From CAZUEG01 sp043798775 (lineage in GTDB: Bacteria > Patescibacteriota > Minisyncoccia > Minisyncoccales > GWA2-46-15): DNA of 27,072 nucleotides. The stretch lies in the NCBI GenBank assembly GCA_043798775.1, contig JAZDOL010000033.1, positions 1 through 27,072 on the forward strand. Reading direction: 5' to 3'. The first letter of the stretch is position 1. The number at the start of each line of letters is the position of its first letter. Below, piece after piece: positions 6,685 to 13,884 of this stretch. Under the pieces are notes generated by a model, which was given only the letters and a program-made list of their open reading frames with translations, was not told the origin of the DNA and did not search any database. Both the position numbers and the translations under genes were made by a program.

Positions 6685-8331
6685 ATGGACAAAAGCATTA
6701 ATCAAAAAGAGGCAACCCCTAATCAAACAAAGCCGGAAATTTCGGTTCAGAACCAAATAGATACCTATAAAGAAAAAGTAGACCTTCTTTTGGAGGACAT
6801 ATCTTCCTTAGAGCGATACGTGCGAGATTTATTTATCTTTGCCCCTATCCCAATTTGTTTTATTACCCCTCGGGGAATTATTCTTGAAGCAAATCCAGCA
6901 TTCGAAAGGATTGTTGGTGTTAGCCAGACCGATATTGTGGGTAAGGATATCAATAACTACCTGAAGGAAAGCGAGATCGAAAAACTGCAAGAAGAAACAT
7001 TAGAGAGGGGGTTTGTCGAGGGAAGAGAATTAACATTATTGCCGAAAGGAGGGAGTAAGATAACCGTTCAGGCAAGTACGCGGATTAGGGAAGACGAAGA
7101 GGGAACATCCGCGGGGTATTTTTTAAGCTTGTTTGATCTATCGAAGGTAAAAGAAACAGAAAACGATATTCGCCAGACGCAAAGGGCGATTCTAAATATC
7201 CTTGAAGATACCGAAGAATCTCGTCGAGCGGCGGAAGAGGAAAAAAACAAGACACAAGCGATTATCAATAGCTTTACAGACGGGCTTCTTGTCTTTGGAA
7301 TCGATAGTCGCTTGTCGTCAATTAATCCTCAAGCAGAAGTATTTTTACGGGTTAAAGAAAGCGCCGTCGCAGGGTTGTCGATTGCAAATCTTAAACAGGT
7401 TGGCGGGATGATGCCGGTGGTCGAGTTTCTGACGAACGGAAAAGACGTTATTAAAAAATTATTCCGCGAAGAACTGGAAATACAGAAAGGCCTAGTTATT
7501 GAAATTACAACGATACAAATGGAAAGAGAGTCGGAAAGGTTTGGACACCTGGTTATTTTACACGATATATCGCGGGAAAAGATGGTAGAACGAATGAAAA
7601 CAGAATTCGTATCAATTGCCGCTCATCAATTAAGAACGCCACTGTCGGCAATTAAATGGACATTAAAAATTCTTCTCGACGGAGATCTAGGCGAAGTAAA
7701 CCCCGAACAATATAACTTTATAGACAAGTGTTATCGCAGCAACGAACGAATGATTGGGTTAATTAACGACTTGCTAGACGTTGCCCGGATAGAAGACGGT
7801 CGTTATGTTTACCAAAAAGTTGCTTTTAATATCCAGGAAATGATAAGGGCGATTGTCGGTGTCCATAAGGAAGGATCGATAAAGAAGAGGGTGGAACTTA
7901 TTATCCGAGAATCGGAAAAGCCATTACCATCAGTTATCGGCGATCAAGAAAAAATCAAACTGGTTATTCAAAACTTCATCGACAACGCGATAAAATACAC
8001 TAAAAGCGGCGGAACGGTCGAGATTGCGGAGAAAAGCGACAAAGGCAAGGTAATAATATCTTTTAAAGATAGCGGGGTTGGAATTCCCGAAGATCAGAAA
8101 GCCCGGGTTTTTACTAAATTCTTCCGCGCCGCAAATGTTATGCGAATGGAAACAGAGGGGTCGGGACTAGGGTTATTTATAGTAAAAAATATCGTTAGCG
8201 CGCACAGCGGCGATACTTGGTTTGAATCGGAAGAAGGAAAAGGGTCAACATTCTACTTCTCAATGCCAACCGTTGGTTCCAAGATAGTTGACGAAACACA
8301 ACCAGCCGTAAAAAAAGATTTACATAAATAA
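6685..8331 (+). CDS. Soluble PAS-PAS sensor histidine kinase
   Basis: The 548-residue kinase has an N-terminal coiled coil, a first PAS domain (about 45-155, PIPICFITPRGIILEAN), a linker coil, a second PAS domain (about 190-295), a HisKA domain with H-box IAAHQLRTPL (His314), and a HATPase domain with N-box DNAIKYT (433-439), G1 DSGVGIP (462-468) and G2 GSGLGL (492-497). All catalytic boxes look intact. There are no membrane segments, so it senses inside the cell or is brought to the membrane by a partner. The first PAS domain is paralogous to the separate PAS protein upstream. The two receivers that follow at 8405 and 8806 are the obvious phosphate acceptors. Confidence 0.93.
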   Translation: MDKSINQKEATPNQTKPEISVQNQIDTYKEKVDLLLEDISSLERYVRDLFIFAPIPICFITPRGIILEANPAFERIVGVSQTDIVGKDINNYLKESEIEKLQEETLERGFVEGRELTLLPKGGSKITVQASTRIREDEEGTSAGYFLSLFDLSKVKETENDIRQTQRAILNILEDTEESRRAAEEEKNKTQAIINSFTDGLLVFGIDSRLSSINPQAEVFLRVKESAVAGLSIANLKQVGGMMPVVEFLTNGKDVIKKLFREELEIQKGLVIEITTIQMERESERFGHLVILHDISREKMVERMKTEFVSIAAHQLRTPLSAIKWTLKILLDGDLGEVNPEQYNFIDKCYRSNERMIGLINDLLDVARIEDGRYVYQKVAFNIQEMIRAIVGVHKEGSIKKRVELIIRESEKPLPSVIGDQEKIKLVIQNFIDNAIKYTKSGGTVEIAEKSDKGKVIISFKDSGVGIPEDQKARVFTKFFRAANVMRMETEGSGLGLFIVKNIVSAHSGDTWFESEEGKGSTFYFSMPTVGSKIVDETQPAVKKDLHK

Positions 8332-8404
8332 TAGGGCAAGGTAGAATGAATCGGGATAGTAACGAGGTTCGCTAATCGGAATAATAAACCTAAAACAATT
8401 CATT

Positions 8405-8776
8405 ATGGCAAAAAAAATTCTTATTCTCGAAGACGAAACAATTTTATCGGAACTGCTCAAAAAGAAACTCACCAGCGAGGGGTACGACGTGTTAACTGCC
8501 ATGGATGGCGTGGAAGGGTTGGCAAAGATGAAAGATAGTCACCCAGACTTGATCCTTTTAGATATCGTTATGCCGAAACTGGGAGGAATCGAGGTTATGG
8601 AAGAAATGCAAAAGTCAGATGAGTTAAAAAATATTCCCGTTATTATAATATCGAATTCGGGACAACCCGTAGAAATCGATCGGGCCCAGCGACTAGGAGC
8701 CCGTGATTGGCTGATAAAAACTGAATTTGATCCACAAAATGTTGTCGAGAAAGTGTTCGGTCAAATCGGTAAGTAG
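8405..8776 (+). CDS. Single-domain response regulator (receiver only), copy 1
   Basis: A 123-residue CheY-like receiver with acidic pair E9-D10, phospho-acceptor D53 in LILLDIVMPK, S83 in the switch position and K105 (LIKTEF). It has no DNA-binding or enzymatic output, so it would signal by protein contact or relay phosphate. It begins 73 bases after the histidine kinase and precedes a second receiver by 29 bases. Confidence 0.92.
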   Translation: MAKKILILEDETILSELLKKKLTSEGYDVLTAMDGVEGLAKMKDSHPDLILLDIVMPKLGGIEVMEEMQKSDELKNIPVIIISNSGQPVEIDRAQRLGARDWLIKTEFDPQNVVEKVFGQIGK

Positions 8777-8805
8777 TATTTAGTTAATCGTTCGATATAA
8801 TATAT

Positions 8806-9174
8806 ATGGCTAAAATCCTTATTGTCGAAGATGATCGTTTCTTGCGGGAACTAATTACGCAAAAATTAATTCGTGAAGGATACGACACAGTTGAAGCCGT
8901 AGACGGGGAAGATGGAATCAAAAAAATAAAGGAAGAAATCCCCAATCTTGTCCTTCTCGACCTGATTCTTCCGGGAATCGACGGGTTCGAAGTGTTAACA
9001 AAAGCCAAAGAAGATCCACTGACTGCTAAAATTCCCGTCATAATTCTCTCTAATCTTGGGCAAAAAGACGACGTTGATCGAGGGATTAAATTAGGGGCGG
9101 TTGATTATATGATAAAGGCCCACTTTACCCCCGGGGAGATTATTTCCAAGATAAAGAGTGTTCTTAAAGAATAA
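8806..9174 (+). CDS. Single-domain response regulator (receiver only), copy 2
   Basis: A 122-residue CheY-like receiver with D9-D10, phospho-acceptor D52 in LVLLDLILPG, S82 in LSNLGQ and K104 (MIKAHF). It resembles the preceding receiver through the whole length, including the S-N-x-G-Q loop, and probably arose by duplication. There is no output domain. It is the last gene of the signalling cassette, and a hairpin at 9203-9230 follows. Confidence 0.92.
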   Translation: MAKILIVEDDRFLRELITQKLIREGYDTVEAVDGEDGIKKIKEEIPNLVLLDLILPGIDGFEVLTKAKEDPLTAKIPVIILSNLGQKDDVDRGIKLGAVDYMIKAHFTPGEIISKIKSVLKE

Positions 9175-9202
9175 TTCCCCATACCGAATTTTTTTGTACT
9201 AT

Positions 9203-9230
9203 AGAGGATTAGTGGCGCTAATCCTCTCTT
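9203..9230 (+). terminator. Hairpin ending the signalling operon
   Basis: AGAGGATTAG (9203-9212) pairs perfectly over 10 bases with CTAATCCTCT (9218-9227) around TGGCG, followed by a short CTTT. The T-tail is weak for an intrinsic terminator. It ends only 8 bases before the holA start codon, so it could also affect holA translation. Confidence 0.55.
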
Positions 9231-9237
9231 TAACGAA

Positions 9238-10182
9238 ATGATCACTCTTATCCACGGCAAAGATAATTATCGTTCCCATGAGCGGTTAAAAGAAATCATC
9301 GTCCGTTATCAAAACGAACAACGCGTTTTATCGGCGCGAATAATTGACGCTGGCGGGATTGATATGTCTAGGATTAAAGAAGAATTTAGCAGGGTATCAA
9401 TATTTAAGGGAAAGCAATTAATCGTTTTTAAGGGAATATTTTCTTCTCCATTACCGAAAGGAGAAACAATAGGATATCTGCATACCCTTAAGACCTCCGA
9501 CACAATTATTTTTTTTGAAGAAGAGGCGATTAATAAAACAGACCCGCTTTATTTATTAATAAAAAAAGCGGGGCAGGTAGAGCGATTCGATCCTTTAAAT
9601 AATTTAGAGATAGTGACTTGGGCAAGGGATCGCTTCAAAAAGAGTTCGGTAATAATTTCCGAAACAGCCCTTATTTTATTAACCCACCTTGTCGGTAATA
9701 ATTTATGGCGGATGGCCAACGAGGTCGACAAGATAGCAAACTTTAAGGCGAATGGTTGCGTCGAAGACGGCGATGTTAAAGAATTAGTAAGAGACGAAAC
9801 GGGAAGCGTTATTTTTGATACGATTGATCAAATTGCTTCTCGTAACGCGAAGACCGCATACCGGTTAATTCACAGACATCTTGATAGCGGCGAGTCACCC
9901 TTCTATTTGTTATCAATGATAACCTTCCAATTTCGCAATTTATTAATTATCAAATCATTGATTGGAGAGGGACGACCGTACTACTCTTTCAATAAGTTGT
10001 CAGGAATTCACCCCTTTGTTATCAAAAAAAGTTCGGTTTTAGCGCAAAAGTTTACCATTGGCGAATTAAAAAAAATCTACCAGAAGATATTCAAGGTAGA
10101 TTTTGATATTAAAAGAGGAAGAGTCGAACCAATAACCGCTATCGATTTATTAATCGGCGATATCTGCTTAAGTCGGGGATGA
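9238..10182 (+). CDS. holA: DNA polymerase III subunit delta
   Basis: The 314-residue protein matches the clamp-loader delta subunit that opens the sliding clamp at replication forks. It starts with the typical MITLIHGKDNYRSHERLKEI and contains the AAA+-like but Walker-less N-terminal region, WARDRFKK and the middle domain LLTHLVGNNLWRMANEVDKI, and ends with the C-terminal collar region (FQFRNLLIIKSL and HPFVIKKSS). Length is slightly below the E. coli protein. It ends in TGA one base before the stop codon of the convergent rpsT gene; holA next to rpsT is a common bacterial arrangement. Confidence 0.9.
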   Translation: MITLIHGKDNYRSHERLKEIIVRYQNEQRVLSARIIDAGGIDMSRIKEEFSRVSIFKGKQLIVFKGIFSSPLPKGETIGYLHTLKTSDTIIFFEEEAINKTDPLYLLIKKAGQVERFDPLNNLEIVTWARDRFKKSSVIISETALILLTHLVGNNLWRMANEVDKIANFKANGCVEDGDVKELVRDETGSVIFDTIDQIASRNAKTAYRLIHRHLDSGESPFYLLSMITFQFRNLLIIKSLIGEGRPYYSFNKLSGIHPFVIKKSSVLAQKFTIGELKKIYQKIFKVDFDIKRGRVEPITAIDLLIGDICLSRG

Positions 10183-10183
10183 T

Positions 10184-10441
10184 CTACTCTTTGTTGAGAA
10201 GACGAGAGACCATCGATTTTCTCCTTGAGGCGGTATTTTTACTTAGCAGGCGGTTTTTAGCAGCTTTATCGATTGCTTTAAAAACTGTCGGTAATTTTTC
10301 TTTGGCAGTTTTATCTCTATTAGCCGCCAACTCCTTAATGTCCTTGAGTAGTTTTTTTAAAGCGGTTTTTTGCTGTGAATTTCGCTCCCGTCTTCTATTG
10401 TTTTGTCTTAATGCCTTCTTGGCCGATTTAGTAATGGGCAT
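10184..10441 (-). CDS. rpsT: 30S ribosomal protein S20
   Basis: The 85-residue, strongly basic protein begins MPITKSAKKALRQNNRRRERN and continues with the helical-bundle pattern of S20, which binds 16S rRNA in the small subunit. Full-length for the family. It converges on holA with a one-base gap, leaving no space for a separate terminator. A plausible promoter lies at 10484-10512 on the minus strand. Confidence 0.93.
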   Translation of the reverse strand: MPITKSAKKALRQNNRRRERNSQQKTALKKLLKDIKELAANRDKTAKEKLPTVFKAIDKAAKNRLLSKNTASRRKSMVSRLLNKE

Positions 10442-10483
10442 ATTTTGATATTAATGAAGAATACTAACTTGTACGATACCTGA

Positions 10484-10512
10484 ACAGTAACACGATTTCT
10501 CTTTCGAGGCAA
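10484..10512 (-). promoter_or_regulatory. Promoter of rpsT
   Basis: On the minus strand TTGCCT (complement of 10507-10512) and TACTGT (complement of 10484-10489) are 17 bases apart, and TG precedes the -10 to make an extended -10 (TGTTACTGT). Transcription would start about 35 bases upstream of the rpsT ATG. Confidence 0.5.
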
Positions 10513-10562
10513 GAAGTAATGATAAGATGTACCTTGATAATTTTATAAGAAGGAAAATGCTC

Positions 10563-10706
10563 GACAATATGGTTTCCGGGTCGTTCGCTTTACCCAGCGT
10601 GTAAAGCTCACTCACGCCGGGTTGCTCGTTCTTTTCACCCAAGTCTGACTTGGGTGAAAAACCATGCCCACTTCGCAGACCCGGAGTGTCCCGGAAACCA
10701 ATTGTC
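10563..10706. repeat. Large multi-arm inverted-repeat element
   Basis: Within the 354-base divergent gap between rpsT and the Mur ligase lies a 144-base structured element. Its base stem pairs GACAAT (10563-10568) with ATTGTC (10701-10706) and, after one bulged A, TGGTTTCCGGG (10570-10580) with CCCGGAAACCA (10690-10700). One inner arm is a perfect 13-bp hairpin with a CTG loop (10632-10644 with 10648-10660). Another pairs 10593-10601 with 10613-10621 (CCCAGCGTG, one mismatch). CACT/AGTG at 10669-10672 and 10685-10688 could form a third arm. It may be an intergenic palindromic repeat or an RNA element; no coding capacity was seen. The rest of the gap holds the two promoters. Confidence 0.6.
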
Positions 10707-10760
10707 TCGCCTAAAAGATAAACGACACCTAATGTATTTTGGAATAATTATTATTGTTCA

Positions 10761-10789
10761 TTGAACGGATTGCGTTTTTAATTTAAGAT
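10761..10789 (+). promoter_or_regulatory. Promoter of the Mur ligase gene, leaderless geometry
   Basis: TTGAAC (10761-10766) and TAAGAT (10784-10789) are 17 bases apart. The expected start point, seven bases after the -10, falls on the A of the ATG at 10796, so the message would have no leader. Confidence 0.6.
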
Positions 10790-10795
10790 GGGGAT

Positions 10796-12067
10796 ATGAT
10801 TAAAGATATTGTAAAAAAATATATTCCATCATTCGTTTACTCTTGGTATCATTTCCTTGTGGCTTTAATTGCCGCAACTGTATATCAATATCCATCAAGA
10901 AAATTAAAGGTTATTGGGGTGACAGGAACAAACGGAAAGTCAACAGTGGTAATGATGGTTAGTAAAATTCTTGAAGAGGCCGGATATAGGGTTAGTTATT
11001 TTTCTTCCATTGAGTCGCGAGTCGACAATAACTTGACCGTTAATCGTTTAAGAATGACAATGCCCGGTCCGTTCATTCTCCAGCGTTTCCTTCGCGATGC
11101 CGTTAACGCTCGGACTGATTACGCGATAGTAGAGGTGACCTCCGAGGGAATAAAAATGCATCGCCATCGTTTTATTAACTTTAAGACAGCGGTCCTTACT
11201 AATCTTAGCCCGGAGCATATCGAGTCTCATGGTAGTTATGGTAAATACCGGCAGGCAAAATTAAAACTATTTAAAATTGCTAAAAGGCACATTATCAATA
11301 TCGACGATAATGATTTTACTCATTTTTGGGCAGTTAAAGCGTCGGAAAAAATCGGTTACAGCCTATATAAATCAAGCCGGCAGTTAAAGATTATTAAGGC
11401 CGATAACCCAAAAGAGGAAAACGGGTCACTGTTTTTTACCGTTAACGGTCATGAGTTTAAAATGGGGTTAATTGGTTTATTTAATATTTATAACGCCTTG
11501 GCGGCAATCGCCGTCGGGCTATCTGAAGGGGTCGATGTCGCTACTTGCCAAATCGCGCTGTCTAAGGTGCAAGGGATTCCCGGGAGAATGGAAGAGGTAA
11601 TCAGTAGCCCGTTCAAGGTCATTGTTGATTATGCCTTCACCCCCAACGCTCTTTCTAAGGTGTACGAAAACATTAAACCCAAAAATAATCGGCTAATCTG
11701 CGTTTTGGGGGCGTGCGGCGGCGGCCGGGATAAATGGAAGCGTCCGGTTTTGGGGGAAATCGCCAGTCGTTACTGCGATCAAGTTATTGTTACTAACGAA
11801 GATCCTTATGACGAAAACCCGGAAGAAATAATAAATCAGGTAATAAAAGGGACCGCCGGTAAGGGTGAGAAAATCGTTGATCGCCGAAAAGCAATCAGTT
11901 CCGCGTTAAGAAGTGCCAAAAAGGGAGATGTTGTTATTATCACTGGCAAGGGATGTGAGCCGTCTATTTGTTTAGCAAACAATGAAAAGATTTCTTGGGA
12001 CGATCGGCAGATTGTGAAAGAAGAGTATAGTAAAATCGTGAAAACCGATGCTAAGATAACGAATTGA
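10796..12067 (+). CDS. MurE-like Mur ligase lacking the N-terminal UDP-binding domain
   Basis: The 423-residue protein is an ATP-dependent Mur ligase of the MurE type, which adds the third residue to the peptidoglycan stem peptide. It has the P-loop GVTGTNGKST (41-50), TNLSPEHIESHGSYGKYRQAK (with Lys155 as the likely carbamylated lysine; motif at 135-155), and the C-terminal block GGGRDKWKRPVLGEIA. Two departures are visible: VDYAFTP has Phe281 where MurE normally has His (VDYAHTP), and the residue-selecting motif is NEDPYDENP instead of the diaminopimelate-type DNPR. The first ~90-residue domain is replaced by a short hydrophobic stretch (about 12-33) that may touch the membrane. Substrate is therefore uncertain. 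Confidence 0.85.
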   Translation: MIKDIVKKYIPSFVYSWYHFLVALIAATVYQYPSRKLKVIGVTGTNGKSTVVMMVSKILEEAGYRVSYFSSIESRVDNNLTVNRLRMTMPGPFILQRFLRDAVNARTDYAIVEVTSEGIKMHRHRFINFKTAVLTNLSPEHIESHGSYGKYRQAKLKLFKIAKRHIINIDDNDFTHFWAVKASEKIGYSLYKSSRQLKIIKADNPKEENGSLFFTVNGHEFKMGLIGLFNIYNALAAIAVGLSEGVDVATCQIALSKVQGIPGRMEEVISSPFKVIVDYAFTPNALSKVYENIKPKNNRLICVLGACGGGRDKWKRPVLGEIASRYCDQVIVTNEDPYDENPEEIINQVIKGTAGKGEKIVDRRKAISSALRSAKKGDVVIITGKGCEPSICLANNEKISWDDRQIVKEEYSKIVKTDAKITN

Positions 12068-12092
12068 CAAGGTTGAAATCGCAAGATATGAT
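12064..12092 (+). promoter_or_regulatory. Promoter of the ATP synthase operon, overlapping the Mur ligase stop codon
   Basis: TTGACA (12064-12069) and TATGAT (12087-12092) are separated by the ideal 17 bases. The -35 contains the TGA stop (12065-12067) of the Mur ligase gene. The predicted start near 12099 is immediately before the terminator hairpin at 12101-12124. Confidence 0.6.
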
Positions 12093-12100
12093 AGCGGTAT

Positions 12101-12124
12101 CTTGAAAGCAGTTTCAAGTTTTTT
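12101..12124 (+). terminator. Intrinsic terminator after the Mur ligase gene
   Basis: CTTGAAA (12101-12107) pairs with TTTCAAG (12112-12118) around GCAG, followed by six Ts. It ends the Mur ligase transcript about 35 bases past its stop codon and lies between the next promoter and atpB. Confidence 0.85.
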
Positions 12125-12182
12125 AATGAATTAATATCGGCGCAGAAAGCAAGCCATAAAACAATTAAAATCAGGATTTATT

Positions 12183-12893
12183 ATGGAAATACCCGAGATT
12201 ACAATTTCTGGAGAAAAAATATTTACGGCGTTTGGGATAAATTTTACCAACACCTTTATTATTAGCATCTTTATCGGGATATTATTGTCTGTTGTCTTTA
12301 TTAGCGTCTTTAGAAAGGCAAAAGTTATTCCTGGCCGGTTGCAAAACTTTTTAGAGTTTATTTTAGAGAGTCTGTATAAGTTTTGCGACTCAATCACCAA
12401 CGATCAAAATATAACCAGAAAAGTTTTTCCCGTTGCCACAACACTATTTTTATTAATTCTTTCGGCGAATATTCTTGAACTTGTTCCCGGTCTTGGAATT
12501 TTCAAAATTCTTCGCTCTCCCAGTTCGGATTTGAATTTCACTCTTGCTCTCGCGCTATTCTCTATTGTGTTTATTAACATTTCGGCAGCTATTAAGTTGG
12601 GATTTTTCCGGTATATTAAAAAATACGTTAACTTTAAAAGTCCGATTGACTTTGCGTTGGGTATTTTGGAGGGGATCGGCGAGTTTACAAGAATATTGTC
12701 CTTGGCATTTCGGCTTTTCGGGAATTTATTTGCCGGAGAAACGTTATTAATTATAACTTCATTTCTTTTTAGCTACCTGCTTCCGCTGCCGTTTCTTGCT
12801 TTAGAAATTTTGGTCGGTTTTATTCAAGCGTTGATTTTCTTCTCGCTAGTGGTTATTTTCTATTCAACGGCAGTAAAGTTAGAGCATGAGTAA
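12183..12893 (+). CDS. atpB: ATP synthase subunit a
   Basis: The 236-residue membrane subunit of the Fo motor provides the proton half-channels. It has five to six hydrophobic helices and the signature LSLAFRLFGNLFAGETLL; Arg177 is the essential arginine facing the c-ring. The C-terminus GFIQALIFFSLVVIFYSTAV is also typical. An AGGA sequence lies about 9 bases before the ATG. It is the first gene of the ATP synthase operon and overlaps the next gene by 8 bases. Confidence 0.95.
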   Translation: MEIPEITISGEKIFTAFGINFTNTFIISIFIGILLSVVFISVFRKAKVIPGRLQNFLEFILESLYKFCDSITNDQNITRKVFPVATTLFLLILSANILELVPGLGIFKILRSPSSDLNFTLALALFSIVFINISAAIKLGFFRYIKKYVNFKSPIDFALGILEGIGEFTRILSLAFRLFGNLFAGETLLIITSFLFSYLLPLPFLALEILVGFIQALIFFSLVVIFYSTAVKLEHE

Positions 12894-13113
12894 TAGCTCG
12901 GTAAATCATGTTTTATCCCTACTGTCGCTGGGGATAGAAATTAGTTTATCGGTAGTTATTCCTCTTTTAGGCGGAATAGTAATCGGTAAATTCTTAGATA
13001 ATAAATTAAATTCGTCGCCAGTATTATTAATAGTTTTAATTATCCTCGGATTGGTGGTGTCGGGATATCAGATATATCGCCTGATAGCGCCATATCTAAG
13101 AGGAAAAAAATAA
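12886..13113 (+). CDS. Small two-helix membrane protein, AtpZ/AtpI-like
   Basis: The 75-residue protein has two membrane helices (about 8-34 and 44-66) joined by a short loop with GKFLDNKLNSSP, the pattern of AtpZ/AtpI-type F1Fo accessory proteins, which help c-ring assembly or cation uptake. The call is based on this pattern and its place inside the operon; sequence this short gives little proof. Its position between subunits a and c is unusual, since atpI/atpZ usually comes first. It overlaps atpB by 8 bases. Confidence 0.6.
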   Translation: MSNSSVNHVLSLLSLGIEISLSVVIPLLGGIVIGKFLDNKLNSSPVLLIVLIILGLVVSGYQIYRLIAPYLRGKK

Positions 13114-13117
13114 TCAT

Positions 13118-13348
13118 ATGGATCCAGAAACACTAAAACAGCTTGCGGCCGCGTTGGCAATCGGTATCGGCGCCATTGGTCCAGGCTTGGGGATTGGGTT
13201 AATTGGCAAGGGGGCAATGGAGGCAATGGGAAGAAATCCCGAAGCAGCTCCTAAGATTCAAACGGCAATGATTTTAGCGATTGCCTTCGCCGAGGCGGTG
13301 GCAATTTACGCCCTAGTCGTGTCGCTACTGGTTATCTTTAGCAAATAA
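13118..13348 (+). CDS. atpE: ATP synthase subunit c
   Basis: The 76-residue hairpin protein forms the rotor ring. It shows the glycine-rich first helix (AIGIGAIGPGLGIGLIGKG), the polar loop GRNPEA, and the ion-binding Glu59 in AFAEAVAIYALVV. The Gln in helix 1 and the Ser/Thr after the glutamate found in sodium-type rings are absent (Ile26, Ala60, Val61), so proton coupling is expected. It starts 4 bases after the AtpZ-like gene. Confidence 0.96.
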   Translation: MDPETLKQLAAALAIGIGAIGPGLGIGLIGKGAMEAMGRNPEAAPKIQTAMILAIAFAEAVAIYALVVSLLVIFSK

Positions 13349-13373
13349 GATTAATTCATTTAATTTATAAAAA

Positions 13374-13859
13374 ATGGAAGGGTTAGGTATTGATTGGAAA
13401 ATTTTAGTCGGGCAACTTGTTAACTTTATTATTCTTTTGCTTATTCTGAAGCGTTTTGCTTATAAGCCGTTCTTGTCGATGATGGAAGGGCGTCGTAAAG
13501 AAATCGAAGAGGGAGTGGATAAATCGAAAGAGGCGGAACAGGTAATGGTAAAAGTCAAAGAGGAAGAATTATTGGCGCGAGAAAAGAGCAAGTTGGAAGC
13601 GCGGGAAATGATGAAAAATACAGAGACAAAGGTCCAAGAAAAAACAAAAGAATTAATGTTGGTTGCCGAGAAGGAAAGGGAAAAAATCTTAAACGACGCA
13701 AAAATCACCGGCGAGAAAGCGGTTGCTTCTCAAATGGACAAAAAAGAAATAGAAATGGCGGAAACGGCAATTACCGTAGCCAGTAAGTTTTTAGGCAGTA
13801 AGTTTGATGAAGTCAGCGATCGTAAGTTAATCGAAAAATTGATTAGCGAGATTAAATAA
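13374..13859 (+). CDS. atpF: ATP synthase subunit b
   Basis: The 161-residue peripheral-stalk protein has one N-terminal membrane helix (about 8-27, ILVGQLVNFIILLLILKRF) with the usual following KPF, then a long charged helix that dimerises and reaches the top of F1. The length is normal for the family. It lies 25 bases after atpE and 25 before atpH. Confidence 0.93.
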   Translation: MEGLGIDWKILVGQLVNFIILLLILKRFAYKPFLSMMEGRRKEIEEGVDKSKEAEQVMVKVKEEELLAREKSKLEAREMMKNTETKVQEKTKELMLVAEKEREKILNDAKITGEKAVASQMDKKEIEMAETAITVASKFLGSKFDEVSDRKLIEKLISEIK

Positions 13860-13884
13860 TTTTTTAATCGCCAGAAAGTCCAAT

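Noticed and set aside
8796..8801. Perfect TATAAT before the second receiver gene as a promoter
   Set aside because: No -35 at a workable distance, and only four bases separate it from the ATG; probably chance in an A/T-rich gap.
10180..10182. Recoded TGA (Gly), as in Gracilibacteria
   Set aside because: TGA ends holA, the NIF3-like gene and the Mur ligase where family lengths expect a stop.
10179..10448. Open frame on the plus strand through the rpsT region
   Set aside because: It is the complement of a clear S20 gene and is rich in Leu/Ser/Phe as expected of an antisense frame.
10563..10706. Miniature transposon with terminal repeats and target duplication
   Set aside because: The flanking GACAAT/ATTGTC is inverted, not direct, so it extends the stem and is not a target-site duplication.
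13118..13348. Sodium-type c-ring
   Set aside because: The Gln of helix 1 and the Ser/Thr after the acidic residue are absent (Ile26, Ala60, Val61).
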